DNA of 64,000 nucleotides from an uncultured Pelagibacteraceae bacterium (GCA_902569055.1 CACFSU010000003.1:1-64000); one strand, 5' to 3'; shown: positions 51,232-63,127, numbered from the stretch's first letter. Translations and numbers: made by a program. Notes: generated by a model from the sequence alone, not told the origin.

Positions 51232-53337
51232 TTATCCAGCTATTACAGCTAAAAGCAATAAAGCAACAATATTTGTAATTTTTATCATTGGGTTTACGGC
51301 AGGACCGGCTGTATCTTTATAAGGATCTCCAACAGTATCACCGGTTACGGCTGCTTTATGAGCTTCTGAACCTTTTCCACCATGATTGCCATCTTCAATA
51401 AATTTTTTTGCATTATCCCAAGCTCCACCACCAGCTGTCATTGAAACTGCTACAAAAAGTCCAGTTATGATAACACCTAATAGCATTGCACCCACAGCGG
51501 CTAAAGCAGCTACTTGACCACCAATTGATAAAATTACAAAATAGAGAACTATTGGTGAAAGCACAGGTAATAACGATGGAATTATCATTTCTTTAATTGC
51601 TGCTACTGTAAGCAAATCTACTAATTTAGCATAATCAGGTTTTTGTTTTTTTTTCATGATACCCGGATACTTTTTAAATTGCCTTCTAACTTCTACAACT
51701 ACAGCGCTCCCTGCTCTACCTACTGCTTGCATTCCCATGGAGCCAAATAAGTAAGGTAACATTCCACCAATTAACAAGCCTACAACAACATAAGGATTTG
51801 ACAAATCGAAAGTTACAACAATTCCTTCTAAAGATGATCCTGCTACTTTTGAAAAATGTTTAATATCTTCAGTATAAGCGGCAAATAAAACTAAAGCTCC
51901 TAATCCTGCAGATCCTATGGCATAACCTTTTGTAACAGCTTTAGTAGTATTGCCAACAGCATCCAATGCGTCAGTCGTTTTTCTTACTTTTTTATCTAAA
52001 TTTGACATCTCAGCAATTCCACCAGCATTATCTGTAACTGGACCATAAGCATCTAAAGCGACTACCATTCCAGCTAAAGCTAACATAGTAGTAACTGCTA
52101 TAGCTATGCCAAAAAGTCCTGCTATAAAGTTGGTAATTAAAATACCTGCAACAATAATTAACGCAGGAATAGCAGTAGCTTCCATTGATACAGCTAATCC
52201 TTGGATTACATTGGTTCCATGACCAGTTGTTGAAGATAATGCAACAGATTTAACAGGTCTATAACTTGTTCCAGTATAATATTCCGTGATCCAAATTAAT
52301 AAACCTGTAATAACTAGTCCTATTACTCCACAATAGTATAAACTCATACCGTTAAAAGTTTTGTCGTTTACAGTATATTCATTAGTAAAACCAATGACAT
52401 AATCTGTAACGGGCCATAAAATTGCTAATGAAGATATAGCTGAAACTATAAAGCCTTTATATAAAGCATTCATTACATTATTATTTTTTCCAAGTTTTAC
52501 AAAAAAAGTTCCAATGATAGAAGTTAATAAGCAAGCTGCACCAATTGTTAATGGGTATATCATCATGTTTAAGTCACCGACAAAAAAGATTGATGACAAA
52601 ACCATTGTCGCAACAATTGTAACTGCGTAAGTTTCAAATAAATCAGCAGCCATGCCTGCACAATCACCCACATTATCACCAACATTGTCAGCAATTACTG
52701 CAGGATTTCTAGGATCATCTTCTGGAATTCCTGCTTCAACTTTACCAACTAAATCAGCACCTACATCAGCACCTTTAGTGAAAATTCCACCTCCTAGTCT
52801 CGCAAAAATAGAAATTAATGATGCACCGAAACCTAAAGCAACAAGGGCATTCACTATTTCTCTTTCGTCAATATTAAATTTAAGTAATAAATAATAATAA
52901 ACCGCTATAGCTAATAACGCTAATCCTGCAACTAACATTCCAGTAACAGCACCAGATTTAAAAGCTACTGAAAGACCCTGTGCTAAACCTTTTCTTGAAG
53001 CTTCGGCTGTTCTTACATTTGCTTCTACAGAAACCAACATACCAACATATCCAGCAATCCCAGATAAAGATGCACCAATTAAATAACCAAGACCAACTAA
53101 AGGGCTGAATGCAATACTTACTATAACCAAAACAACTGCTCCAACAATAGAAATTGTTTTATATTGTCTTGTAAGATAAGCTTTTGCTCCAATTTGAATT
53201 GCTGAAGCAATGTCTTGCATCTTGGTATTTCCAGGGCTTGAATTAAGAATATTTTTTCCAGTTAAAAATCCATAAACAATGGATAATAAACCAGCTCCAA
53301 TTGTATATAATAAAATAGTTTCGACGGTCACGTTCAT
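51232..53337 (-). CDS. hppA: Membrane-bound H+-translocating pyrophosphatase, K+-independent signature
   Basis: [53 protein letters not shown]. Confidence 0.97.
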   Translation of the reverse strand: MNVTVETILLYTIGAGLLSIVYGFLTGKNILNSSPGNTKMQDIASAIQIGAKAYLTRQYKTISIVGAVVLVIVSIAFSPLVGLGYLIGASLSGIAGYVGMLVSVEANVRTAEASRKGLAQGLSVAFKSGAVTGMLVAGLALLAIAVYYYLLLKFNIDEREIVNALVALGFGASLISIFARLGGGIFTKGADVGADLVGKVEAGIPEDDPRNPAVIADNVGDNVGDCAGMAADLFETYAVTIVATMVLSSIFFVGDLNMMIYPLTIGAACLLTSIIGTFFVKLGKNNNVMNALYKGFIVSAISSLAILWPVTDYVIGFTNEYTVNDKTFNGMSLYYCGVIGLVITGLLIWITEYYTGTSYRPVKSVALSSTTGHGTNVIQGLAVSMEATAIPALIIVAGILITNFIAGLFGIAIAVTTMLALAGMVVALDAYGPVTDNAGGIAEMSNLDKKVRKTTDALDAVGNTTKAVTKGYAIGSAGLGALVLFAAYTEDIKHFSKVAGSSLEGIVVTFDLSNPYVVVGLLIGGMLPYLFGSMGMQAVGRAGSAVVVEVRRQFKKYPGIMKKKQKPDYAKLVDLLTVAAIKEMIIPSLLPVLSPIVLYFVILSIGGQVAALAAVGAMLLGVIITGLFVAVSMTAGGGAWDNAKKFIEDGNHGGKGSEAHKAAVTGDTVGDPYKDTAGPAVNPMIKITNIVALLLLAVIAG

Positions 53338-53415
53338 ATAAACCTTAAGTTATTGGTTGTTAATTTTTTAAGCCCGGACAATACAAAAAAAGATAAAAAA
53401 GACAATAAATAACTT

Positions 53416-54375
53416 TTAAAAGTTATGAATATAACCTTTATTTTTGAGTACTATTTGTGCACCTTTTTCATCAATTATAGCTGATCTTTTTTTACTAGAT
53501 ATTATTTTGCCAATTTTAGAAATTTTTATTCTTAAAATTTTAGAAATTTTTGCAATGATTCTTGCTTTCTTAGATGTTGCTGTAAATATTATCTGATAAT
53601 CATCACCATTAGATATCAAGTTAAGTTTCTTAAGTTTTTTAATTTTAATTAATTTTTTTAAGGGATTTGATATAGGTATTTTATCTAGATCTAACAGAAA
53701 GGATAAATTTTGCTTATTAAGCATTTTTTCTAAATCAGTTATTATACCATCAGATACATCAATAGAAGTATTGGCCAACTTTACTAGATGTTTAGTTAGA
53801 TCTAGATGAATATCTGGTTTATAATATTTGTTAATAAAATAATTAGCTAAATTTTTTCTAATTTTGATTTTATTTTTTAAAATTTTAAGACCTATAAAAC
53901 TATCACCTAAATTACCAGTAACATAAATATCATCATTTAATTTGGCTTTATTTCTATAAATAATTTTATTTGAATAACCTAAAGACATTATAGTAAAGCT
54001 TAATTGGTTTGAAAAAGTAGTATCGCCACCACTTAATTTAATTTTATATTTTTTTTGTTCTTCATGAATTGATTTTGAAATTTTATACAAATTTTTTTTT
54101 GTAAATGTTTTTTTATTACCTGATCCTGAGATAAAATAAAATTTTGGTTGTACTCCTTTGCAAACTAAATCTGATATAGAAGATCTTAAAATTTTTTTTA
54201 AAACAAGATCTGGATTTTTAAAATCAACAAAATGATTTCCTATATTATATGTATCGATAGAGATTATAATACCTTTTTTATAATCAAAAAAAACATCGTC
54301 GTTTAAATCTAAAGAAAATTTATTATTTTTAGATAATTTTGAAAAATAATTTTTAATTATTTCAAATTCATGCAT
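53416..54375 (-). CDS. thiL: Thiamine-monophosphate kinase
   Basis: ISIDTYNIGNHF; KLSGGDTTFSNQLSFTIMSLGYSN; VTGNLGDSFIGLKIL; IDVSDGIITDLEKM. Confidence 0.92.
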   Translation of the reverse strand: MHEFEIIKNYFSKLSKNNKFSLDLNDDVFFDYKKGIIISIDTYNIGNHFVDFKNPDLVLKKILRSSISDLVCKGVQPKFYFISGSGNKKTFTKKNLYKISKSIHEEQKKYKIKLSGGDTTFSNQLSFTIMSLGYSNKIIYRNKAKLNDDIYVTGNLGDSFIGLKILKNKIKIRKNLANYFINKYYKPDIHLDLTKHLVKLANTSIDVSDGIITDLEKMLNKQNLSFLLDLDKIPISNPLKKLIKIKKLKKLNLISNGDDYQIIFTATSKKARIIAKISKILRIKISKIGKIISSKKRSAIIDEKGAQIVLKNKGYIHNF

Positions 54376-54772
54376 TGTTATTTCTTAACTTTTTTCCAAC
54401 ATTATCTAATAAAGCATTAAGATATTTGGTTTGTGAATCTTCAAGAAAATAATTAGATGAATTTAAGTATTCTTTAATGATTATATTAATTGATGTATTT
54501 GGTTTATACATTAATTCATAAGTTGCTGCTCTCAAAATAGTCTGAAAAACTTTGTCTAGATTTTTAAAAACAAATTTATTTCCAAGTTTATTATTTAATT
54601 CATCTAAAATAAGTTCGTTTCTCTCTATGGTACCTAATACGATATCTTTTATAAACTTTTTAAATCTATGTTTAGGGAAATCTAAATCATTACTTTCATT
54701 GTAAAATTTTCCATATAATTTTTGAATAATAATCACTCTTGGATTATTTTTAGGATTAAAATGTGTTCTCAT
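54368..54772 (-). CDS. nusB: Transcription antitermination protein NusB
   Basis: ILRAATYELMYKPNTSINIIIKEYLNSSNYF; neighbours ribH and thiL. Confidence 0.92.
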   Translation of the reverse strand: MRTHFNPKNNPRVIIIQKLYGKFYNESNDLDFPKHRFKKFIKDIVLGTIERNELILDELNNKLGNKFVFKNLDKVFQTILRAATYELMYKPNTSINIIIKEYLNSSNYFLEDSQTKYLNALLDNVGKKLRNNNA

Positions 54773-55158
54773 TTTTGAGACAAAATAGAAATTACTGCTT
54801 TAGCTGCATCAGCACCTTTTTCTTTTCTAGCTTTAGCCTGGCTCATATTCAAACATGTTATTATACCATTTCCTATAGGTTTTTTGTTCATTATAGCTAA
54901 ATCCATAATAGCATTAGAAGATGCTTGTGAAATAAAATTAAAATGTGGAGTTTGTCCTTTTATTACGCATCCTAAGGCAATAAATGCATCGTATTTTTTT
55001 ATATTTTTAGAAATAGTAACAGGAATTTCAAAAACACCAGGAACTTTAATAATTTTAACTCTAGATGATTTTGGAATAAATTTTAAAGCACTTTTTAACA
55101 AACCATCTGAAATATTTTTATAATAATCAGCAATTACAATTAGATATTTTTTTTTCAT
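54769..55158 (-). CDS. ribH: 6,7-dimethyl-8-ribityllumazine synthase
   Basis: VPGVFEIPVTISK; IALGCVIKGQTPHFNFIS. Confidence 0.95.
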   Translation of the reverse strand: MKKKYLIVIADYYKNISDGLLKSALKFIPKSSRVKIIKVPGVFEIPVTISKNIKKYDAFIALGCVIKGQTPHFNFISQASSNAIMDLAIMNKKPIGNGIITCLNMSQAKARKEKGADAAKAVISILSQK

Positions 55159-56258
55159 TAAATTAATTCCTGTTTTTTAATTTTAATACCATAGCCATCT
55201 AAACCAATAACTTTTTTTGGAGATTTAGTAATTAATATCATATTTTTAATTTTTAAATCTTTAATTATTTGAGCCCCTATTCCATAATTTCGGATAAGTT
55301 TATCATTACCTTTTTTATAGAACTCTCTATATTTATAATCTTTAAGAGTTTGAGTTACAGACTTTAGGTTAGTATCTTTAATAAATACTAATACACAATT
55401 TTGATGTTTTTTAAAATATTTCAAAGTTTTATTAAATGAATTAGGTAATTTTTGATTAATTAAGTAATTTTGAACTACATTAGACGAAATCACCCTTACT
55501 CTTGGAATGATGCCTCTTTTAGTATTTCCTTTAATTAAAGCAAAATGCTCTGATCCATCTAATATATTTTCATATATTTTAATTTTATATTTTTGATTTT
55601 TAACAACAATAAAGCTTTGCTTTTTTAATCTAATCAATTTTTCTTTTTTTAATTTATAAGCAATTAGATCTTCAATTTTTCCAATTTTAAGTTTATGTTT
55701 TTTTGCAAAATTGAATAAATCTTGTCCTTTAGCCATAGTCCCATCTTCATTCATAATTTCGCATATTACTGCAGAATTATTTTTCTTAGCTAATTTTGAA
55801 ATATCAACAGAAGCTTCTGTATGACCTGCCCTAACAAGAACACCGCCATCTTTTGCTATAATTGGAAAAACATGACCTGGAGATACAATATCATTTTTAT
55901 TTACATTTCTTTTAGAGGCAATCTTTATAGTTCTAGCTCGGTCTTTAGCAGATATTCCAGTAGTAATTCCTTTTTTTGCTTCAATAGATATAGTAAAAGC
56001 AGTCTTATTTCTGGATAAGTTAATTGGTGACATAAGTGATAAATTTAATCTCTTAGCCTGTAAACTGTCTAATGCTAGACAGATTAATCCCCTACCGTAC
56101 TTAGCCATAAAATTTATATTTTTTGAATTTGTATCAGATGTTGAAATTACTAGATCTCCTTCATTTTCCCTTTTTTCATCATCAACTAAAATGAACATTT
56201 CACCTTTTTTAGCAATTTTAATAATTGTTTCTATTGATGAGTAATTACTTTTTGGCAT
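55158..56258 (-). CDS. ribB: 3,4-dihydroxy-2-butanone-4-phosphate synthase fused to a degenerate GTP cyclohydrolase II-like domain
   Basis: MFILVDDEKRENEGDLVIS; FPIIAKDGGVLVRAGHTEASVD; C-terminal half lacks RibA cysteine cluster. Confidence 0.92.
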   Translation of the reverse strand: MPKSNYSSIETIIKIAKKGEMFILVDDEKRENEGDLVISTSDTNSKNINFMAKYGRGLICLALDSLQAKRLNLSLMSPINLSRNKTAFTISIEAKKGITTGISAKDRARTIKIASKRNVNKNDIVSPGHVFPIIAKDGGVLVRAGHTEASVDISKLAKKNNSAVICEIMNEDGTMAKGQDLFNFAKKHKLKIGKIEDLIAYKLKKEKLIRLKKQSFIVVKNQKYKIKIYENILDGSEHFALIKGNTKRGIIPRVRVISSNVVQNYLINQKLPNSFNKTLKYFKKHQNCVLVFIKDTNLKSVTQTLKDYKYREFYKKGNDKLIRNYGIGAQIIKDLKIKNMILITKSPKKVIGLDGYGIKIKKQELI

Positions 56259-56838
56259 TTAAAAAATTTTTAACGTATTTTGAAAGAATATCTATTTCTA
56301 TATTAATTAAGCTACCTTTTTTAACTTTTGATAAGTTGGTTAATTTAAAGGTATGAGGTATTACCCAAATTTGAAAACCTTTTTTTGTTTTTTTTGATAC
56401 GGTTAAAGAAATTCCATTGATACAAATGGAGGCTTTTTCAATAATATTTTTTCTTTCTTTTGAATTAATTTCAAAGTCAAAAATATAGGATCTATCAATC
56501 TTTTTTACACTTAACGTTTTACCAGTTGTATCAATATGTCCCTGGCATATGTGTCCTGAAATTTTTTGACCATACTTAAGTGGTAACTCCAAATTTATTA
56601 TGTCATTTATCTTTAAATGTTTAAATCTAGATCTTTTTACTGTTTCGTTAGATAAATAAAATTCCATAATCTTATTTTTAATCTTAATTAAAGTTAAACA
56701 TACTCCATCACATGAAACGGAAACTCCTATGTCTTTGGAGCTTATTTTTAGATCTGATTTTACAAAAATATTTATACCTTTAGATCTTTTAGATATTTTT
56801 TTAATCAAGCCCTTATTAAATATAATTCCATTAAACAT
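56245..56838 (-). CDS. ribE: Riboflavin synthase alpha chain
   Basis: MFNGIIFNKGLI; VSCDGVCLTL; GHICQGHIDTTG; INGISLTV. Confidence 0.94.
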   Translation of the reverse strand: MFNGIIFNKGLIKKISKRSKGINIFVKSDLKISSKDIGVSVSCDGVCLTLIKIKNKIMEFYLSNETVKRSRFKHLKINDIINLELPLKYGQKISGHICQGHIDTTGKTLSVKKIDRSYIFDFEINSKERKNIIEKASICINGISLTVSKKTKKGFQIWVIPHTFKLTNLSKVKKGSLINIEIDILSKYVKNFLNAKK

Positions 56839-56839
56839 T

Positions 56840-57946
56840 TTATTTTTTATAGATTGTAATATTATCTTTGATTAATTTAGAGCTAATCTTAAATTTTTTT
56901 TTATACTTTTTATTAAGAATTCCTAAAGAAGTAAAACTCTGATTTATTTTACTTTTTCGTAAGATTTTTGGACTTTGAAATAAATAAAACGTATCAATAA
57001 TTTTCTTTTTAATCAAGTTTTTGGTAATTTTATCACCTCCTTCAACTAGTAAATTTCTTGTTCCTAAAATAAATAATTTTTTTAAGACAATTTTTAAATC
57101 CAATAATCCTCTATTATTTAATTTGGTTTTAATTAAAGTTACTCCTTTTTTCTTCAAAATATTAATTTTTTTAATATTTGACTTATTATAAAATAAAAAC
57201 GTATTATTTTTTTTGGTTGATTTAAAAATATAGCTTTTTAAATTAATTTTTAAACTTCTATCTAAAATTATTCTTTTTGGTGAAAATCTCTCAAAATCTT
57301 TTAATCTACAATTTAGTCTAGGATTATCTATATTAAGAGTTTTACTTGAAATCAATATAGAGTCATTTTTATAACGTAAATAATGACTTATTTTATCTGA
57401 GTTTTTATCAGTTATTCTTTTTGATCCTTTACTATAAATTAACTTATTTTTTGAAACTGCAATTTTGGCAGTTACATAAGGTAATTTAGTAGTTCTATTT
57501 TTAATATATGAGGCATATAAATCTTTAGCATCTTTTTTTAAGAGACCTCTTTTAACTTTAATCTTTTTACTTGATAAAATTTTTAAACTCTTTCCTTTGA
57601 CTCTCTTATCTATATCTTCCATTGAGTAAATTAATTCACTAATACCACTTTTAATTATACTCTTTGTGCAAGGTGGAGTTTTTCCATAATGATTACAAGG
57701 TTCAAGTGTTACATACATTTTTGAACCTTCCAATTTCTCAATGGAATTCTTTATTGCATGATCCTCAGCATGTGGTCTTCCATTAAATCCAGTTTGACCA
57801 ATAGAAATAATTTTATCATCTTTTACAATCAAGCAACCTACTGACGGATTCTCAGCTGTTAAACCTTTTCGAGCACTTGCTAAATTCAAAGCAAGTGACA
57901 TATATTTTTTATCTTTTAATGTAAATTTATCTCTTTTTGTAGACAT
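56840..57946 (-). CDS. ribD: Bifunctional pyrimidine deaminase/reductase RibD
   Basis: [31 protein letters not shown]. Confidence 0.95.
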   Translation of the reverse strand: MSTKRDKFTLKDKKYMSLALNLASARKGLTAENPSVGCLIVKDDKIISIGQTGFNGRPHAEDHAIKNSIEKLEGSKMYVTLEPCNHYGKTPPCTKSIIKSGISELIYSMEDIDKRVKGKSLKILSSKKIKVKRGLLKKDAKDLYASYIKNRTTKLPYVTAKIAVSKNKLIYSKGSKRITDKNSDKISHYLRYKNDSILISSKTLNIDNPRLNCRLKDFERFSPKRIILDRSLKINLKSYIFKSTKKNNTFLFYNKSNIKKINILKKKGVTLIKTKLNNRGLLDLKIVLKKLFILGTRNLLVEGGDKITKNLIKKKIIDTFYLFQSPKILRKSKINQSFTSLGILNKKYKKKFKISSKLIKDNITIYKK

Positions 57947-58385
57947 CTATTTTGTCCACAAATTGTACAAAATCTTTTTCTTCTCTAAAATTTCGATAAA
58001 CTGAAGCAAATCTAACATAAGCTACAGGATCAAGTTCTTTTAAACCTTCCATGACCATTGTCCCAATTGTATTTGTTGAAATTTCGTTTTGACCAAGTTC
58101 TTCTAATGCTCTTGAAATTTTACTTATAAATTTTTCAACAGTTTCTGTATCTAAAGGTCTTTTTTTTAAAGCTATATAAATAGATTTTGCTAGTTTATCT
58201 CTATCAAAAACAGATTTTCTTCCATTTTTTTTAAGTACCATCAATGCTCTATATTGAATTCTCTCAAAAGTCGTAAATCTCTCTCCACATTCACACAATC
58301 TTCTTCTACGTATAGCTGTACCATCTTCAGTTGGACGTGAGTCTACAACTGAGGTTTCACCTTTTTTTTTACAAGGACAAATCAT
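57927..58385 (-). CDS. nrdR: Transcriptional repressor NrdR
   Basis: [32 protein letters not shown]. Confidence 0.96.
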   Translation of the reverse strand: MICPCKKKGETSVVDSRPTEDGTAIRRRRLCECGERFTTFERIQYRALMVLKKNGRKSVFDRDKLAKSIYIALKKRPLDTETVEKFISKISRALEELGQNEISTNTIGTMVMEGLKELDPVAYVRFASVYRNFREEKDFVQFVDKIDVYKKR

Positions 58386-59695
58386 TTATTTAAGTTTTTA
58401 TAAATTGGAAAATTTGAACATAAGTCGACAACTTCATTTCTCACTTCATTCTCCACTTTACTATTGTCTTCTGGATTCTCTGATAAACCTTTAATAACTT
58501 TAGTAATTAACTGGCCTACTTTCTCAAATTCTTTTAAACCAAAGCCTCTTGTGGTAGCTGCTTGAGAACCTAATCTTATACCTGATGTAATCATAGGTTT
58601 TTCAGTATCAAATGGTATTCCATTTTTGTTACATGTTATGTTGGCTTTACATAAACTTTCTGAGGCTAAATTTCCTTTTACATTAAAAGGTCTTAAGTCA
58701 ACTAACATTAGATGTGTATCTGTTCCTCCAGAATAAATCTTAAATCCATTGTTTTTAAGTGTCTCAGCTAAAATTTTTGCATTTGCTAAGACGTTTTTTA
58801 TATAAGTTTGAAATTCTGGCTTTAAAGCTTCATAAAATCCCGCTGCTTTAGCTGCAATGATATGCATTAAAGGTCCACCTTGATATCCAGGAAAAACTGC
58901 AGTATCAAATTTTTTTCCTAAATCTAAATCGTTAGATAAAATTATTCCTCCTCTAGCACTTCTAAAAACTTTATGAGTAGTTGAAGTTACTACGTGAGCA
59001 TAATCACAAGGATTTGGATAACCTTTACCAGCGACGAGTCCAGAAAAGTGAGCCATATCAACCATTAAATAAGCTCCAACTTTATCTGCTATTTCTCTAA
59101 ATCTTTTAAAATTTATTACTCTTGAATAAGCGCTTCCGCCAGCAATAATCAATTTAGGTTTGTGTTCAATGGCAAGTTTTTCAACATTATCGTAATCAAT
59201 TAATTCAGATTTTTTATCAACATCATAGTTTATTGCATTAAACCATTTTCCTGACATTGAAATTTTTAAACCATGAGTAATATGACCGCCAGAGTTTAAA
59301 CTCATTCCCATAAATGTATCATTAGGTTTTAACAAAGCTAAAAAAACTGCTCCATTAGCTTGTGCTCCTGAGTGAGGTTGAACATTAGCATATTTGCAAT
59401 TAAAAAGTTTTTTTATTCTTTCTAATGCTAGTTGTTCAGCTACATCAACATGTTCACAACCATTGTAATATCTTTTGCCTGGGTAACCTTCAGCATATTT
59501 ATTTGTTAGCACTGAACCTTGTGCCTCTAACACTGCTTGAGAAACAATATTTTCTGATGCAATAAGTTCAATATGATTTTGTTGTCTTATAAGTTCGTCG
59601 TTAATAGCCTTAAAAAGATCAGGATCAGACTGTGAAAGACTTTTTTCAAAAAAATCTTTATAATCAGAATTTAAGTATTTAGTTTCACTGGACAT
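58382..59695 (-). CDS. glyA: Serine hydroxymethyltransferase
   Basis: [47 protein letters not shown]. Confidence 0.97.
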   Translation of the reverse strand: MSSETKYLNSDYKDFFEKSLSQSDPDLFKAINDELIRQQNHIELIASENIVSQAVLEAQGSVLTNKYAEGYPGKRYYNGCEHVDVAEQLALERIKKLFNCKYANVQPHSGAQANGAVFLALLKPNDTFMGMSLNSGGHITHGLKISMSGKWFNAINYDVDKKSELIDYDNVEKLAIEHKPKLIIAGGSAYSRVINFKRFREIADKVGAYLMVDMAHFSGLVAGKGYPNPCDYAHVVTSTTHKVFRSARGGIILSNDLDLGKKFDTAVFPGYQGGPLMHIIAAKAAGFYEALKPEFQTYIKNVLANAKILAETLKNNGFKIYSGGTDTHLMLVDLRPFNVKGNLASESLCKANITCNKNGIPFDTEKPMITSGIRLGSQAATTRGFGLKEFEKVGQLITKVIKGLSENPEDNSKVENEVRNEVVDLCSNFPIYKNLNK

Positions 59696-59700
59696 ATAAC

Positions 59701-60126
59701 TTATATTTTTATTACTCTTTTTTTATGTCTACCGCCCTCAAATTTAGTGTTAATAAACACTTCAATACATTTAAAAGCAATATTTTTTTTTGTCAATCTA
59801 GAGCCTAATGTAATAATATTTGCATTGTTATGCAATCTAGATAATTTTGTATTTTTTACCGAATAACATACAGCAGCTCTTATTTTTTTATGCCTGTTAG
59901 CGGCCATTGACATTCCTATACCAGAACCACAAACTAAAATTCCAATATTTTTACTATCCTTGCTTACTTTTTTACAAAGTTTATGAGCATAGTCAGGATA
60001 ATTTACTGAAGTTTTTAAATTATTTGTTCCCAAGTCTTGAAAGATATATTTTTTTTTAAATTTTTTTTTTATCTGCTCTTTAAGATTAAATCCTGCGTGA
60101 TCAGAAGAAATAAATATTTTTTTCAA
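59701..60126 (-). CDS. rpiB: Ribose-5-phosphate isomerase B
   Basis: [38 protein letters not shown]. Confidence 0.95.
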   Translation of the reverse strand: MKKIFISSDHAGFNLKEQIKKKFKKKYIFQDLGTNNLKTSVNYPDYAHKLCKKVSKDSKNIGILVCGSGIGMSMAANRHKKIRAAVCYSVKNTKLSRLHNNANIITLGSRLTKKNIAFKCIEVFINTKFEGGRHKKRVIKI

Positions 60127-60127
60127 A

Positions 60128-60718
60128 TTAATTAAATTTATAGTCTAATACACAAGCTACCAAATGAATTCTATTTTCTTCTCCACCATTAAAAGCATTA
60201 TGGTATTTTGTGTTGTTTGTAATCCAAACGGAACCATCAGCTGGTAAATGTTTAGCAACATTGTCTATAACCATTATGGATCCTGGATTAGTAATTATAG
60301 GGATATGTAATCTAGGTTCTGGATCTCTATGCCAACTCAATGTAGATCTAGGTTCTTTTAACAAAATCCTAACTCTTCCTAATTTAAATTTCGATGATAA
60401 AATATCAAAAACTTCTTTAAAATATGTTTTTTTGTAATCTTCTATAAACTCTGTATATGCGGCTTCATTAATTTTTTGATCTCTAATAACTTCCTTTCCT
60501 GATTTGTCCGGTTTTGTCCAAAAAATACCTCTTGCTTTATGACCTTTAATTGAATCCGGATCTCCTGGTATTTGTGTCAATGATATAGCACCAAAATTTG
60601 AAATACCCTTCAAGCCAGTAAAATCTTTTATTTTTAGTATTTCTTCATATGCTTTTAGTAGTTCATTAATATCAAATTTGATATCCTGTTTTTGAAAATC
60701 TTTAAAATTTAAATCCAT
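60128..60718 (-). CDS. Aspartyl/asparaginyl beta-hydroxylase-like dioxygenase
   Basis: STLSWHRDPEPRLHIPIITNPG...YHNAFNGGEENRIHLVACVLD. Confidence 0.8.
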   Translation of the reverse strand: MDLNFKDFQKQDIKFDINELLKAYEEILKIKDFTGLKGISNFGAISLTQIPGDPDSIKGHKARGIFWTKPDKSGKEVIRDQKINEAAYTEFIEDYKKTYFKEVFDILSSKFKLGRVRILLKEPRSTLSWHRDPEPRLHIPIITNPGSIMVIDNVAKHLPADGSVWITNNTKYHNAFNGGEENRIHLVACVLDYKFN

Positions 60719-60791
60719 ATGATTGTTTAATATCTTTTTTAAGTTATATTTATATATAACATTTGTCGCATATTATAAATATATTTAAAAA

Positions 60792-61778
60792 ATGATTACA
60801 GGAAAATTTCCAAGTTTGAGACTAAGACGAAATAGAAAAAGTGATTGGTCAAGAAGGTTAGTCGAAGAAAATAACCTAACTCCTAATGATTTCATATTAC
60901 CAGTATTTTTAATAGATGGAAAAAATAAAAAACAACCAATTAAATCAATGCCAGAGGTTTATCGCTATACATTAGATAAAATAAGTTTGGTAGTTGACAA
61001 AGCCATAAAAAAAGGTCTCCCGATGATTGCATTATTTCCCTATACAGAAAGAAAGAAAAAAAATGCTCTTGGAACAGAGGCTTTAAATGAAAACAATTTA
61101 GTTTGTAAAGCAATACAATTAATAAAAAATAGATATAAAAACGAAATAGGAATAATGTGTGATGTAGCACTGGATCCCTATACATCTCATGGACATGATG
61201 GCTTATTAAAATCAGGATATGTTTTAAATGATGAAACAATCAATGTTTTAATTAATCAATCTCTTTTACAAGCTCAAATGGGTTGTGATGTACTTGCACC
61301 ATCTGACATGATGGATGGTAGAATTGGGAAAATTAGAAAAGCATTAGATAAAGAGAATTTAAAAAATGTACAAATTTTATCTTATGCTGCAAAATATGCT
61401 TCAAGTTTTTATGGTCCTTTTAGAGATGCGGTAGGATCTACAAATTCTCTAAAAGGTGATAAAAAAACTTACCAAATGGATTTTAGAAATAGTAACGAAG
61501 CATTAAGAGAAGTTTCTTTAGATATTAAAGAAGGTGCCGATATGGTTATGGTAAAACCAGGTATGCCATACTTAGATATAATAAAATCAATTAAAGAAAA
61601 GTTTAAGATTCCAGTACTTGCTTACCAAGTATCAGGGGAATACAGTTTGTTATCTAATGCGATAAAAAAGAAACTAGTAAAAAAAGATGTAATATTTGAA
61701 AGCATAATAGCTTTTAAAAGAGCTGGTGCTAATGCGATCGTTAGTTATTATGCCGATAGACTAGATAAAATTCTCTAA
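60792..61778 (+). CDS. hemB: Delta-aminolevulinic acid dehydratase
   Basis: RLRRNRKSDWSRRLV; CDVALDPYTSHGHDG; APSDMMDGRIG; MVKPGMPYLDII. Confidence 0.97.
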   Translation: MITGKFPSLRLRRNRKSDWSRRLVEENNLTPNDFILPVFLIDGKNKKQPIKSMPEVYRYTLDKISLVVDKAIKKGLPMIALFPYTERKKKNALGTEALNENNLVCKAIQLIKNRYKNEIGIMCDVALDPYTSHGHDGLLKSGYVLNDETINVLINQSLLQAQMGCDVLAPSDMMDGRIGKIRKALDKENLKNVQILSYAAKYASSFYGPFRDAVGSTNSLKGDKKTYQMDFRNSNEALREVSLDIKEGADMVMVKPGMPYLDIIKSIKEKFKIPVLAYQVSGEYSLLSNAIKKKLVKKDVIFESIIAFKRAGANAIVSYYADRLDKIL

Positions 61779-62459
61779 CTATTTTAAAGAACTTATAAAC
61801 TGTGATCTTGAAATTGGAAAACTAATATTATTAGGTTTTAATATTGTTTTATCCAAATAATCACCTATAAGTTTTAAACCATTTAGTAAAATTTTTAAAT
61901 CTTTAACAGGTTCAGATTTATCAATTAAAAAATTTGGAACAATTTTTTTTTCAGTTGATGACTCAGCGAAATAAAAAATTTTATTATCAATAATTTTTTT
62001 GTTAGTTATAGATTTTAGTTCTAAATCATAACCTAAGATTTTTAAAAATTGTAATTCCCAATAAATGTAATCTTGAAGCCAATTATCTTTACAAATAATA
62101 GAATAAAATTCATCAATCAAATCGTATATCATTATATTTTTTTGAGATTCAGCGGTTAATAGTTTAATTAAATTCATTGAAGAAGTAATACAATTTAGTT
62201 TTTGAAAATTATCAAAATAGATAGGTGAATATGCTTTGAATATTTCAATTTTAAAATAACCAATTCTATTATCAGATTTTGAATTATAATTTAAAAATAA
62301 TTGATTACCTAGTTGTAAATAGTTCTTAATTTTTTTTGAAGTACCACCAAAAATTATACCAGATATTTTACCATGTTCCTTAGTATAAATTTCAGCAATT
62401 AAAGAATTTTCATTATATCTATTTTTTGATAATAAAAAGCCTGTGTCGTCCCAAATCAT
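61779..62459 (-). CDS. recO: DNA repair protein RecO
   Basis: MIWDDTGFLLSKNRYNENSLIAEIYTKEHGKISGII. Confidence 0.9.
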   Translation of the reverse strand: MIWDDTGFLLSKNRYNENSLIAEIYTKEHGKISGIIFGGTSKKIKNYLQLGNQLFLNYNSKSDNRIGYFKIEIFKAYSPIYFDNFQKLNCITSSMNLIKLLTAESQKNIMIYDLIDEFYSIICKDNWLQDYIYWELQFLKILGYDLELKSITNKKIIDNKIFYFAESSTEKKIVPNFLIDKSEPVKDLKILLNGLKLIGDYLDKTILKPNNISFPISRSQFISSLK

Positions 62460-63127
62460 TTTTTTTCTATGTTATTGTTAAAGCATAAAATAGCTGCATT
62501 TTGTTCAGCATCTTTTTTTGACTTACCTGCCGCTATGTATAATTTTGAATTTTGAAGCTTAACACCGACTTTAAAAGTTGGTTTATGTCTTGGTCCTGTG
62601 TTTGAAATAACTTTATAAGAGGGTAATTTTTTAAATTTTTTTAATGAAAATTCCTGTAATTTCGTTTTAGCATCAATTTCAGTAATCACACTTTCTTTAA
62701 TTTTTTTTTTCCAGAGCTCCAAAATAATTTTTTCTACAATAGAAAAACCTTTATCTAAATATATTGAGCCAATTAAAGCTTCACAGCTATCTGCAATAAC
62801 TTTATCTTCTATTTTAAAATTTCGATTTTTTAAATTATATGTTAAAATAAACTTTTCTAATTCAATATCTTTCGCAATTATTAAACAAGTTTTTTTGTTA
62901 ACTAAGGATGCAAATTTTTTATCTAAGACTCCTTCTTTTTCATTTGGATAAATTTCTAATAGCTTTTTTGCTATAACCAATCCTAAAACTCTATCACCTA
63001 AAAATTCAATTTTCTCATTATTATTAATTTTATTATAACTTTTGTGTGTTAAACTTTTAATCAATAAATTTTTATTTCTAAATTTTAAATTTAACTTCTT
63101 TTCAAGAATTGAGTAGTTAATTTTCAT
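62456..63127 (-). CDS. rnc: Ribonuclease III
   Basis: LTHKSYN...NEKIEFLGDRVLGLVIA; C-terminal dsRBD. Confidence 0.96.
   Translation of the reverse strand: MKINYSILEKKLNLKFRNKNLLIKSLTHKSYNKINNNEKIEFLGDRVLGLVIAKKLLEIYPNEKEGVLDKKFASLVNKKTCLIIAKDIELEKFILTYNLKNRNFKIEDKVIADSCEALIGSIYLDKGFSIVEKIILELWKKKIKESVITEIDAKTKLQEFSLKKFKKLPSYKVISNTGPRHKPTFKVGVKLQNSKLYIAAGKSKKDAEQNAAILCFNNNIEKK

Noticed and set aside
60940-61239. 99-aa minus-strand ORF inside hemB
   Set aside because: Antisense to a highly conserved hemB region.
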